Of a stretch of 64,000 bases of DNA, positions 24,265-36,120 are shown piece by piece; within the stretch, counting starts at the first letter, position 1, and every line of letters begins with the position of its first letter. The translations under genes and the position numbers were made by a program. The stretch covers positions 51,606,227 through 51,670,226 of the forward strand of contig OU744732.1 of assembly GCA_916613615.1 (NCBI GenBank), read 5' to 3'. Source of the stretch: Steromphala cineraria (taxonomy: Eukaryota; Mollusca; Gastropoda; Trochida; Trochidae). The notes beneath the pieces were generated by a model that did no database searches, was not told the origin of the DNA, and saw only the letters and a list, made by a program, of their open reading frames with translations.

Positions 24265-26583
24265 GGCAATCTTATCAAATAAGTAATTTATTCATATACT
24301 AAGTGCAGCATAGTTAACTGTAAATAGTAGTAGAAAAAAATTGAATCTTCCGAAAATGAAATTAATGTTAGCAATATCAAGACATATTTTTTAATCAACA
24401 GTGGCAGTTCTAAAACAGACATAATGTGTTGTGCTGGTCCATTATCTCAAATGAGTATAAAAAGGTGATAACCAAAAATTGCGGTTACGTTTCATATTTG
24501 AAAACGTATTTTGACAACTGGGATTATTGTGTTTTCGTTATGAGATGATTGGCTCAATGAAGGAAATACAGATGGCATAAATTTAAAGTTATTTCATTTG
24601 GGAAAAATAAAAAAATGTGAAAATATTTTAATCCGTGCGTCTGCCTTTCGTTTGAAGGATCCATTGGTTTTTATTGTTTATTTCAGCTTAAATACATCAG
24701 ATTTTGTTTTGATTGTGTAAGATATGTTGAACACGACATTGTGTTTGTTCATGTTTCTTCGATGTTGCCAGAAACTCGATTTGTCGTATGCTTTGAGTAA
24801 TGGCAAACATTTGACAAAATTATGGTTGTTCCAATGCTGATACTTGTGAAAGTGAAAGCTTTGATGACCTTAATGAAAGATATATGTACAATAAATCATG
24901 AGCCATGGTTTGCTGATTAAACATTGAATAAAGAACAACACACAAAATATATTATCAAAATGATTTTATTAGTGCTTCATTTGGTTTTCCTGTACTCTTT
25001 TCACATTACACGCTGCAGACATTTCTTGTAGAATGATATCAGTACGTATCATTCTTAATCATACAACAACAAGTTAAAGAATATACGCTCTCCTTATCAA
25101 TAATATACCTTCTTTCTGTTTCTTATCCTCGGTTGCCTAGTAACGAATGCTGCACTATATCAGCCCAAAATTATTTCTTAAGGAAACTATTTAGTAAATT
25201 GAGCCCTCGGTTTTTTGATTGACCTGTTGCAACGGCAGATTTGATTGAATGAAGCGCATCTAAAATCTCACTGCTGTTTATTGTTTAAGTTTACTATTTA
25301 AAATTCTGACTGTTGTAAATGAGTATCTTGATTCAAATGGCGTGCAAAAGAAACAGTAAATAATGGCTGTATATCTGATCAGGCTTTAGAATAGAAATAA
25401 GCCAAATTATCATGATTGTGCAGATTTACAGTTTAAGAATCCTTCTTGAATTTAATCCACACGAAAGAATATACAATAAACAGACCAAAAAACGAATATC
25501 AAGATTTATTACCCACATGGTTGAAAATAAGTGGTGACATATTTTCAATATGAGCACTAGTGCACATATCACTTTTGCCTAACAACGATTGTTGTAGCGC
25601 GAGTTTCCGTATTTTTTCGCCTGTGACGTCATTACACCCTTGTTCGTGACGTCTCTGTGGTTGGCCGTCGCAAGGGAAGCGGCCCGTTTCTTGGATAATT
25701 CTAAGATGGTAAATGGAATAGAATCGAGTAAAAAGAAATCATTACCCTTGGAAGTGTGTCATATGACTTTTACGAAATTCGTGCAAATGTGTGTATAACC
25801 TTCGCTCTCGCTACTCGTATCAAGTCATATGATGCACTTTCTCGGGTAATAATCTCTATATCCCATGCTGACATCACCCCCCTGCAGTACTTTCAATGTC
25901 TTCCCGTGTTCAGGTACAAGTTAGTAAAAGTTTCGTAAAAGTCGTAAGGCACACTTCCGAGAGTGATAATTTCTTTCTTACCTATTCTATTCAATTTTAT
26001 TCTCTTTTAGAAATATCCAAGAAATGACTGCTTCCTTTGCGATGGTCGGCTTCATTGAGGCCATGAACAATGTTTTCACGGGGCGTCAAAGACGTAAATA
26101 TACTGGGCGTCGCGCTACAGCAATCGTTGCTAGGCAAACGTGATATGTGCACATATGCACATATGGAAAACATGTTTTCGTTAATGACTCGCCATATAGG
26201 TAATGAAAATATTTATCCAACGCAAACGTACTGTTTGGCCAATTGTTCACTGTTTGCTGATTTTGCTGCTCCAGTGCCTAGGCCTATTGTTTAACCCTAT
26301 TAGAAATACCATTTGGCAACTTATCAATGCAAGCGGCTTCCTTCACTTCTGAATCAAAAGATAACACGGAACTTTGTCTAACCAACAACGACAGAAAAAA
26401 TAAGTGACGATCAATACTAAAGTCAACCAATTTTCAGCAGGGAGAAGGTAATTTTTTAATTCCGACATCTGATATATGTGCACATGAGTATTTTGTATGA
26501 CAAAGAAAGTGGAGAACCAAGATAGAAAATGAAAACGTCTAAAGTAAATCTTTCACATCAGTTCGGAATTAGTACTTGTAATG

Positions 26584-27065
26584 TTAAAGAGACACAGAGT
26601 ATGTTGATAGGATCACATATGTGAATTTTTAAAATCAATGTTATTTCATCGGGAACCATTACTGAAAATAACAAGTTAAAGGTCAATCAGTACATTAGAG
26701 CGAAAATACGGCCATTCAAATTGATCGAAAACCGGACAATGTGGCTCGAGTGGCGCGCGCAAATTCGTCAAACGTAATTTTGAAACCATGTCATAAGCTG
26801 AAAGGAAGATATATTCGATGTGATCGTGTGTATTAGGTATTACAACTAATAGGTAGATTAATTGGATTCATAATTTCGAATTTTAAACGTATTTGAGATG
26901 TTTTCTTGTTTTTTCCATAAAATCAAGCATTTTAGAGATATTATGCATAAATTGATATATTTGCAAGTCCAGTGATGAAATATGAACTTCAATCAGCATA
27001 TTAGATATTTTGTAGCTTATCAAAACCAAATAAAATTTTAAGAAAGATACTCTGTGTCACTTTAA
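26584..27065 (-). mobile_element. 482-bp MITE with TTAAAGAGACACAGAGTAT ends
   Basis: The left end is TTAAAGAGACACAGAGTAT and the right end ATACTCTGTGTCACTTTAA, inverse of each other. The interior has a GAGTGGCGCGCGCAAATTCG block. No coding capacity. It is the plain version of the element at 38824-41002, in the opposite orientation. Confidence 0.88.
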
Positions 27066-27954
27066 ATCTCTTCAAATACACTTGGGGTGGAGAAATCGCT
27101 TTTGTAAGATGTTTCCGGAAATAATGTTTCGAATTTAAGTTCTATAATCATGAAATGCATATGAACCCCTTTTTGCTCTAATTTGTCGTACATCGAAGGA
27201 AATTCCAAAGTTACATTTATAAAAAGTCGTGATTTTCAAAAACGTGATCATTGTTTTATTTTAGAATTTACAGTTCATTTAAGTTGGCTTCTGAAGGCAC
27301 GGTGTAATTCCGATTGAGTCGAATTGAACGCAATTGGATTGATACATCTTGTATAGTTCTTCATGGGTTTGTCATATTTTGCAGGAGTTAAACCAATATA
27401 CTCTATCACCTTTTTAATTTTTTTCATATTTTTAACAATTTACATCGGACCAGTTTGACAATCAATATATACTTAAAAATCAAAGAGGCGTAGGGAAAAA
27501 GTCATATGAGAAGTGTAAACATACACATTAACAAGCAATGAAACTGTGAACTTAACATATATAATCGTCATTTTTGGCAAAAAAGCACATTTTTGCAAAC
27601 ATTGTTTATTCTTTCAAAAACTATGACTCATGTTCATGTCATTATGTATTTCAATACCATAAATATATGACAACTTATTTTTCTGAAGGCTGGATAGAAC
27701 TTACAGTGGTTTTCTATCATTCATTAATTTTTATCAGAAATTTCACAAATATATATTTTTAATAAAATACTTATGTTTATGGTAAGTTAAGTAGTTATCA
27801 GCCGGACAGGATTTGACCTTCTGTTTTGGTTAAAAAAAAAAACCCGCAAAATTTTAAATTTTTTTTTCAATTGTTTTGTTTATCTTAACCAGTGGCGTAT
27901 CCAGGATTTAAAAATATAAGGGGTTCGGATTCATAAATTGTCCCCTGACCCCCC

Positions 27955-28082
27955 AATTATATATTTGATTTAATACTGCTCCATTTAGTTGTAATACAAT
28001 GTCTTTTAATTGAAATCCGTTTATTTTCATTTTACGGACGTCACCTTATATTACCTAAAGAAATGTGCTACTGCCCCTTTAA
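27955..28082 (+). mobile_element. Main MITE family, 3' fragment
   Basis: Only the last third remains, from TATATTTGATTTAATACTGC to CTACTGCCCCTTTAA. It is preceded by an unrelated GC-richer stretch. Confidence 0.8.
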
Positions 28083-28550
28083 AATTGGTAATATATCTCA
28101 GTGTCAAATGAAATAAAAATAGGTTAGAGATTGTAAGCCAGACATCAGGAAACGGTTTCTGATGGACTCCTAATTTGTAGAATACTCACTCGAATGATAT
28201 TAAAGTATAACTTTTCCGATATTACATATTCAATTGGGCAAAGGAAAATTTGAAAGTAGTTCCCCATTTAACCCAATTTACATGTATATCAGATTTGGAT
28301 ACCAAGTCGCATAGCTTTATTGCACCGATAACACCCTCTATTGTGTGAACTGATAACCACTTACATCCTTAAAATAATATTCCATTAAATATCATATTCT
28401 CCTAAAGGGGCTGTAGCACGATTTCATGGAAATAGGAAAAACCAAAGGAAAGTAAGGCAGTCTATTCTGAACAATCAAAGGAATCAATGTTTGTTTAAGC
28501 TACTTGACTAAAAGGTGTTCCAACTAAAAGGGATGTCATTAGTTTGACAT

Positions 28551-29036
28551 CATCCTCGATAATCCAGCGCTTTCGTTCCGATAAATCTACACTACAAGCC
28601 CTGGAAAACTTTACCGGGGTTTATCTCGAACCCAATTACCTCCCTTTACGTACATGTTATCCAATCAGAAACGAAACGCAGACACCAAGTGCGTAAACAA
28701 CTCGACCGTTCGCGACATCAAGTGAGTGAGGGAGTTGGGGTTTAACGTTGTCGGAAATTTTTCAGCTATTTAACACGTGGATGTTGCCATCCAAAAAAGA
28801 GTAGACAGATCAGGGAGGAAGAAATCGAAATGACGAGGGAAAAGACGGAAAGAAAGGCATAATCATAAATGAGAGATAGACTGGTTTTAGAAGTGATCCC
28901 ATCGTTTGTTAAAAAGCAAGCATTTAGCTGAGTCAATACAAAGGGAGGTAATTGGGTTTGAGGTAAAACCTCGTTAAGTTTTCCAGGGCTTGTAGTGTAG
29001 ATTTATCGGAACTAAAGCGCTGGATTATCGAGGATG
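28551..29036. mobile_element. 486-bp Mutator-like foldback MITE with 9-bp target duplication
   Basis: It begins CATCCTCGATAATCCAGCGC and ends with the inverse. Terminal inverted repeats are about 100 bp. The target duplication is GTTTGACAT at 28542-28550 and 29037-29045. The interior contains a GAGTGAGGGAGTTGGGGTTT motif. Long TIRs with 9-10 bp duplications are characteristic of MULE-type elements. Confidence 0.9.
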
Positions 29037-29445
29037 GTTTGACATTTGATAATCTAACGGAAACACTGGATACCACACTAATTACTTGTAGTATCGCAGT
29101 AGGAGCTAGCGGTGTTGGTGTTTTAGCAACGATTATTTTGGCGCCAGTAAGTCTCGGAATTGCCGCTGCTGCGACCGTCACTGGTCTCCTTGGAACAACT
29201 AAGAAAGTTGCGTCCAAGAGGCTACGTTCTAAACTTAAAAAACACGAAGATATCTGTATTATCGCGAATTCTAAATAAAATACCATTTCTAGCCTTATTT
29301 CTAAAGCCTGAGACGACGGCTCCATTTCCAATGAAGAATTTAACTTAATTTCGTCTGAGCATTCAAACTTTTATGAAATGATAAGCCAAATTAAGTCTCA
29401 AAAGATTGACAGAGAAAATATTATAGAAATGTTCAAGAAAGACTA
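29037..29445 (+). pseudogene. Decayed C-terminal fragment of a repeat-associated protein, interrupted by a foldback element
   Basis: One reading frame runs from about 29037 to the TAA near 29445, broken by two nonsense codons (TAA after ANSK, TGA after LISKA). Before the first stop comes a hydrophobic Gly/Ala-rich stretch (GASGVGVLATIILAPVSLGI) and then a basic KKVASKRLRSKLKKH segment. After it come NTISSLISKA and an acidic helical tail. The combination recalls the C-terminus of uncharacterised multicopy proteins I associate with bivalve and cnidarian genomes; that is from memory and unverified. Its 5' side is interrupted exactly at the 9 bp target duplication of the foldback element at 28551-29036. 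No full-length gene is present. Confidence 0.55.
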
Positions 29446-30530
29446 AACCTTGTATGATATTTGGTTTATATCAAATGAGAATTCTCATTGGATTTACTCC
29501 ATTCAAAAATATTTTCGGAAAAAATTATTTTCTAGATTATAATAAATGGAGCCGAGTCGTCGAATTTTAGGATATGCATCGCAGTTTTTGGTGTTTTTCA
29601 AGGGAAACGCTAAAATATGTTTCTAAGGCTTATGGTTATTGTTCATATTCCAAGGCATTCGAATTTTCTTTGAAAATCATATTTTAAGAGACATTGAGAA
29701 CATTTTATTGTGTTACCGAAAATACAAAACTGATTGAAGAGTCACTGATTTTCATGGTATAATATTTTTGTTTTGATACTAACGTAAATGCTATTATTCC
29801 TTATGTTAATAAAAACATATCCTAAATTCCTCTCAAAATGACCAATTTTCGATGTCTACTTATGTTCAATGAAAACCTCAGTCAACAACAGTCATTCATG
29901 TTCGCTGAAGGCGAATTCACATGTTCAATTTCGACACGATGAAACAGTATCAACTCGAAACTCTTATTCTGAATGCTTTCGATAAGTTTTCAAAATTACC
30001 TTTGACATGCCTATTGTCAATATATATCGTCGATTAGTTTTAACATGATAATAAAATAAAATCTTTTTTTTGCAAGAGTCGATACTTCAATCAAATCAAT
30101 ACAATCAAATGACACTATTAATAAAGCTTGTCATATTTTACCCTCAACAACTTCAATTGGTAAATGTTTTCTTTGTTTATTCAACGAAGGTGAACGTACA
30201 TTTCACTTTGTCATAAATTGCAAATAAAGTGTCACGTGATACTTACACAGATGTTTGTCACACGTTCTCTAAGAGGAGGGGCCTCTGGTGACGTCAGCGC
30301 TAATCTAGCCAATCAGATGTAGGCAGGCAATGCATTGAGACGGATATCGAATTCGCAGAGCCGTTTGTTGTCTATCAAACAACCTGAAAACAAATTCAGT
30401 GTTTGGAAACAATAATAACAGGGAATGAAAATAATCTACATGTTTAGAAAGGAGAAAAACTATTATGAGTATATGGGAATATAATTATGTAACTTAAACT
30501 ATCGTTAACAATACTAGAATAAACTAACTA

Positions 30531-30705
<175 letters not shown>

Positions 30706-30893
30706 TTATACTACTATCTTAAAAATCACGAAGAACAGATTTAAAAGGACTCAATTGGTAAACGACTTGCGAGCACTTCAAATTTAACATATATAGGGAT
30801 AAAAGGACAAACAGGAGAAACTTAAATGTTGTAGATCATAAGGTTGCTCGTTGCCATTATTTTCATTATTTTGATTATTCCCTCAGATCCAAA

Positions 30894-30957
30894 ATGAAGA
30901 CGATTTACTTGGGCTTGTGTGTGTTCCTGCTTATCGGATTGGGGTCCAGTTTTAGTG
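30894..30957 (+). CDS. Exon 1 (signal peptide) of the eight-cysteine gene
   Basis: It codes 21 residues plus one base. The hydrophobic core (LGLCVFLLIGLG) is followed by small polar residues suitable for signal peptidase. The donor is GTAAAT at 30958. The start follows the possible acceptor at 30886 by only seven bases. Confidence 0.85.
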
Positions 30958-31565
30958 GTAAATATTTATCTCGTAACATGTGTATAATGTGATTTATCAT
31001 ACTCTTTGTTTAAAGATATGTCAATTTGAATGATCCATGAAACGTATGTGCATGCATACATACATGCAGGCATACCATACATACATTAATATAAGATACA
31101 TACAAGATACATATAAGATACATTTAAGGAAATTAGGATATAAGATACATAAATGCATGCATGCATACACAAATTCATGCATACCATACCATACCATATC
31201 ATACCATACCATACAACTAAATACCATACCATACCATTATTTATCATACCATGAAATTACATACCATCTCTTACCATTTCAGATTATGAAATACCATGGC
31301 ATCACATTACATCAATACACAAGGTGTAAGAAGTTAATCAATGATGTTGAATGTAATGAAATGTTTTATCATTTCAGCGTCTCCGATTGGAACAATTGTT
31401 ATCAAGGAGCCAAGATACTGCACATGCGTAGTACGGTGTTGCACCAACTTACAGCAGGCCTCTAACGTTGCTAAACGAAGTGTTACCCAAGCTTTTCTAG
31501 ACTTACGCCTAGTCCACCATCCGAGTTGTTGTAGCTGCGTAAACTGTAACAATGCCTTGTCATAG
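30894..31565 (+). CDS. Two-exon gene for a small secreted eight-cysteine protein (83 aa)
   Basis: Exon 1 is 30894-30957 (donor GTAAAT) and exon 2 is 31378-31565 (acceptor TTTCAG). Both junctions are phase 1, giving 252 nt with a TAG stop, so 83 residues. Residues 1-21 form a clear signal peptide with a hydrophobic core. The mature part has eight cysteines in two mirrored clusters: C36-x-C38-x3-C42-C43, then 28 residues, then C72-C73-x-C75-x2-C78. A Lys54-Arg55 pair lies between the clusters and could be a proprotein-convertase site. A good acceptor at 30886 (ATTCCCTCAG), just before the ATG, suggests a 5' UTR intron. AATAAA at 32008 is a plausible poly(A) signal. Size and layout fit a secreted host-defence, hormone-like or matrix peptide; I recognise no named family and claim none. 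Confidence 0.85.
31150..31300. repeat. CATAC/ATACC simple repeat in the eight-Cys gene intron
   Basis: ACCATACCATATCATACC-type units, after shorter ATACAT units from about 31050. Confidence 0.85.
31378..31565 (+). CDS. Exon 2 (mature eight-Cys peptide) of the eight-cysteine gene
   Basis: The acceptor is ATCATTTCAG at 31377 and entry is phase 1. The whole mature sequence with all eight cysteines lies in this exon, which ends at TAG. The intron before it (30958-31377) contains a CATAC-type simple repeat at about 31185-31260. Confidence 0.85.
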
Positions 31566-32007
31566 ACTTGATCATGTAATCATTTAATGGGCGTGTATCT
31601 GTAATCACGTGACCAGTCATGTGACTCCTATCGACAGTTGTCCCTCCGTCATGCTCAGTAAATTGTTATTTTCTATGGTCATTATTTACCATTATCTCTT
31701 CTGTATGCGATATGGTAATGTCCAACTATTGCTTATAACGTGGGAATGTTGATGCATGAGTGACTATGGCAAAATGTTTAACAAATTTCATGTTTGAAAT
31801 TTTGTGAAAATATTCACAATTTAATTTTCTGTTGTTTTTCATGATTGGTCATAGTGATGTTAGTTTACAGCATTGTCTGAAAAATTATAGTTTGACACGG
31901 CTCACCAAAACAGTATTTTTCAATATTTAGTGTTCTGTGTCTGTCTATATAGAAATGTACATGAGGCATACATGCAAATGTGCCACTGTCTAGAATTGCC
32001 TCTAGCA

Positions 32008-32013
32008 AATAAA
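32008..32013 (+). terminator. Candidate poly(A) signal AATAAA of the eight-Cys gene
   Basis: A canonical hexamer lies about 440 bases after the stop codon, in otherwise featureless AT-rich sequence. Other hexamers may be used. Confidence 0.4.
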
Positions 32014-32609
32014 ACGCTATCTTCATATATCGTGTCGAGTCTTTTTATCATATCATTTAGCATTTGTATCAACGTAATTAATTATACACCATGTGCTGTG
32101 GACAATATTATTAATGTGAATGGGAAACAATCTGAACGGAACTTTATTACACTCAGCCTGCAAACTGCAGCATAAGAGGTACATGAATATGTATACAATA
32201 ATACATGATACATGATAATGGTACAGTACAATACAATAACAAACAGACCACCAATTAACAATAATCGCTAAAAAAAATAGCCGATTACATATTTCGAAAT
32301 TTGCTTATGAGTTTCATATATGACAATATATAGTTTTTGATCCCTTTGGTCAACCTTATAAGTAAACATATTTTGTACTTTTATTACACATGCATGTCCT
32401 ACAAATAATTTGATCAACGATATTTAAAGAATGTAAATTCAACGCTTTTCGTAATGACAATTTCTTGACTTTAAATTTCATTTGTTCATTCCGTTGAGAT
32501 AAGGCCTGTTTAACCTAGACTGTATTCAAGGCTCTTAATTTTTAAACACCAGTCAATGTTTTTTAACTCGAAAGGGGCAGTTCTCAAACGAAAATAACAT
32601 TTTGGTTAC

Positions 32610-32685
32610 CTAGCTTTGCGTAACACTATGCGATGTACATGGATATATGCGCTATATAAATGGACTATTATCATTATTATTACTT
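32610..32685 (+). mobile_element. SINE 3' tail fragment
   Basis: GCGCTATATAAATGGACTAT followed by TATCATTATTATTAC resembles the 3' end of mollusc SINEs. No head is present. Confidence 0.45.
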
Positions 32686-34887
32686 GACAATTTCTTCACG
32701 ACATTTGATAATCCGATTGAATTTTAAGATGTTTGACCCTCTAAAGAACGATACCTTTGACATATATATAGATTCAATGGAGAAACTTAAATTAAAGAAA
32801 TAAGGTTTTTGAAAAATGTATCATAATTATAAGGTAATCACAAAAAATGAGCAGATCGAATCTCTTTATCACTAAGCCAGTGATTTAGATATACCACTCA
32901 AAAGAAGTTAAGGGTCAAACCTATATTTCTTCATGACACCGTTATAGACGAAGAACCATTGCGTGGTTGCAGGGTGGTTCTCTACAGCGAAATCTTGTAC
33001 AATGTTACAACCAGAGACTGAAAAAAATATATTTGTTGAACCACCCTGAGCTACCATTCTATGATTCCTCCTCTATCAAGATTTCACTTACGTCTGGCCA
33101 TGACAAAATTTCATTTGAATGCATCATCATTGTTATAAAAGCCATCAATTCAGTTAAGAGAATAATAAAAATCACATTGCAGCAAAGAATATTGACTTTC
33201 ATTTTCAATTATAAGGTAACTTGGATTTTGACTAAAATCTACCAAGTTTTTGTAAAGACAGTTATCAAGCGACAGTGAATCGTAAATCGAGTGAAGTTTT
33301 CGTTTCCACACTGCTAGATGATCATTCTATTGAAAAACCCTAATTGTTTTCCTAAAATATATTATTATTCATTCTCAACAGTGTTCTTTTGGGAAAAAGT
33401 AGGAGGTGCTTAATTAAGTTCTTTGTGTATATATATGACATTTGTTATGAAGCACCGGTTATATATAATATATGAGAAGAATGGAAAAGGATGGAGCAGT
33501 CGTTCAAATATACTCCTATCAGGAATGAGCGTCAGTTCTGGATCAAATGAAACATGTATTCGAGATATTTGGTTCAGGCTCCATAAATAACGACATTTTA
33601 TTTGCATAAAAACACATGCAAAACAAAGACATTAACAACCACATGTCAGAAAGGTAAGGTATTTCATTTATTCCTCGCCCATGTTAGATACAGCAGTGTG
33701 ATATTTATTTTAATACCCCCATACTGTACATATGACGTCACAATATTTATGTCGTCATAATATATTCACCACCTTCTCAATGACCGCCAATGCTGGGGAA
33801 TCTTAGTTTTACCACACTTTCAGCAATTACTCTTTATTACTTGATTACTTTATTACTTTATTCTCCTTCCATCAAATAATATTTTTTTTTATCAAACTTG
33901 CTCAAACTAGCTTTGTACTTTATCATTAACTCGTTTAAAAAAAAGATTGAAACTTGTTTATATCAAAAGGTTAACACATAAGATAGTTTAGTGTTAAAAC
34001 GACAATGACATAAACAGTATTGTAATCTTGAGTATAAAAAGTATATAAATACATATAATTATCATAATGTCCACTTATTCGGCATCCATAATGTGAATTC
34101 AGGTACTGATCTATTTCACTCATACGAAATCAGTTAATGTGCAATTAACCCTTCCTTTAATAAAAATTTATTGGTTTATTTATCATCATATAATATCATA
34201 ACATATATATATTATTTAGTAGTATAACCGCAGAAGGTTGGCAACGAATGTAATTGTACTGTAAGCGCGCATGCATGGCGTAACGAATCATGAACTGTAT
34301 GAAATGTTTTTTAAAAAATCCCTTAATATTAATACCTTTCAATTAATGAATAATTCATAAGCTTTATTATTCTGCATATGGATTTTAAAACCGCTTTTTA
34401 TTTGATGACGTTATCATTGTCAAATTCTTTCACACACAAACATCAAACTATTCACATGGAATAACATATTGCAACACCATTAATTTAGTTCCATAATTTT
34501 ACCGCAAACCTTATAAAACACTTCGAGATTCCGTTATATAAAGAGCTCTTACGAAAGTTGCGAGCCGACTACTTTCACGAATCCACGACACCGAATGCAT
34601 TCTCCATCTTAATCCGTGTATGACTTCACAAAACTAAAAACTGTCTTTTCCAAAATTTTACATATATTTCAAACATTTTACTATATGCTTACTCATTGGA
34701 TGTGGGACACAACCTTAGGACACTCTTCGAATTGGTTTATCCGTGCACGTGTATTGCAATTCGTTCCGGACGCCGATGCAATTGACAACTCATGCGGGAT
34801 GCATTGCACGTGCTTGGCATTTCAGCACGTGCACGTGTCGCTCCATCGGTAATAGGTTTCATACTGACAAACTTACTCTCTAAATCT

Positions 34888-34962
34888 AATTGCCTCCATA
34901 GCCTAGTGGATAAAAGCGCTGAAGTATCATCTGATGGTAGCATGTTCGATTATTGACTCACG
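34888..34962 (+). mobile_element. tRNA-like SINE head, degenerate
   Basis: Contains CCTCCATAGCCTAGTGGATA (A-box-like) and TGTTCGATTAT (degraded B box). No clear body or tail. Confidence 0.5.
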
Positions 34963-35128
34963 TTCTTTTAAAAGTTTATTTTCAACATTAAAAGGTAATA
35001 GATTTGTCATTTTTGGAGCATTTGAATTAACACTATATATTTCTTAAAAAATACAAAACCCTAACACCCTTCATAGCCGGGACAGCCAAAGATCTAGAGC
35101 AGTTGATTTAAAAGAAAAAATCTACAGT

Positions 35129-35493
35129 TCAAGGGGCAGTAGAACGTTTTTAGGGGGAACATGAGGTGATGTCAGGAAAATGAAAATAAATTGGTTCCAA
35201 TTGAAAGACAATGTATTAAATCTAAATTGGGCAGTAATAATTCAAATATATAACATAAAGTTCAGCCATGCGATTCATTTTTCTTACACAAAATGAATCG
35301 AAGGTGTTCACAAAAAATGGCCGCCAATGGATTTTATGTGAATCTTCATACTTTGTCCTCTGACTATGAATGGTTGTCTTGTGTAATGAGATTGTTGACA
35401 CTGTTAAAAAAATACATTTAGCAATAACTTACAATTATCAGTGAAATATTTAAAATACATAATTATCAAAAAAACGTGCTACTGCCCCTTTAA
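35129..35493 (-). mobile_element. Main MITE family, copy 8 (full length)
   Basis: Left terminus slightly altered (AAGGGGCAGTAGAACG); right terminus intact. Confidence 0.9.
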
Positions 35494-35559
35494 TACATTA
35501 GAGTGACGTCATCACCATAGATTTACAGAGTCAGCTTAGTAACAACAGAGCTCAGTAGC

Positions 35560-35790
35560 GTTATACCAAACACCATTCCCTCCTAACAGGTAGATAAAGT
35601 CATGAAATGTTGATCCTATCTCTGTTCAAAGTAGACCAAACCCATGAAAAGGATGGTTCATTTCACAATGCCTTTTCTGTGATTCAGCTGTAAAAATAAT
35701 GATTTTAGAAAAATGTCGATGATTGCACAACTAACTTCGATTGCATTCAATCAAGCATTTCCCATTCTACCCCCACAGAATCGGTTCAGG
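35560..35790. mobile_element. CTCTCCCC-type MITE, truncated copy
   Basis: Contains AGGTAGATAAAGTCATG, AATGTCGATGATTGCACAAC and CCCCCACAGAATCGG. The right end is replaced by a main-family MITE at 35796. Confidence 0.7.
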
Positions 35791-35795
35791 GAAAC

Positions 35796-36120
35796 TTCCA
35801 TAAATTGATAATTGCACGTTAATGCTTAATGTGTTATTCTGAAAATGTAAAAAATCTCATTACACAAGCCAATCATCCATAGTCAGAGGACAACCTATGA
35901 AGATTTACATAAAATCCATGGGTGGCCATTTTATGTGAACACCTTTAATTCATTTTGTGTAAGAAAAAGGAATCGCATGGCTAAACTTTACATTATATAA
36001 TATTTGAATTATTACTGCTCCATTTCGTTTAAATGCATTTTCTTTCAATTGCAACCATTAATTTTCATTTTCCTGACATCAACGTATATTCCCCCTAAAA
36101 ACGTCCTACTGTCCCTTTAA
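35796..36120 (+). mobile_element. Main MITE family, copy 9 (left end lost)
   Basis: Homology starts at TTGATAATTGCACGTTAATG, directly after a fragment of the CTCTCCCC MITE, so one element replaced the terminus of the other. Confidence 0.85.

Larger units (their letters stand above)
24265..28550. other. Non-coding region with scattered repeats
   Basis: Outside the MITEs listed, nothing recognisable is seen; the open frames of up to 74 codons look random. AATAAA near 24928 could serve the upstream gene but is unsupported. Confidence 0.5.
32014..35128. other. AT-rich non-coding stretch
   Basis: Only SINE remnants (32610, 34888) were recognised. An open frame of 103 codons near 32967 is Ile/Lys-rich, without signal or domain, and is probably random. 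Confidence 0.5.

Noticed and set aside
28933..29331. 132-codon minus-strand open frame
   Set aside because: It is a shadow of the plus-strand pseudogene and the foldback TIR.
32967..33278. 103-codon Ile/Lys-rich open frame
   Set aside because: Composition mirrors the AT-rich DNA; no signal, domain or splice context.
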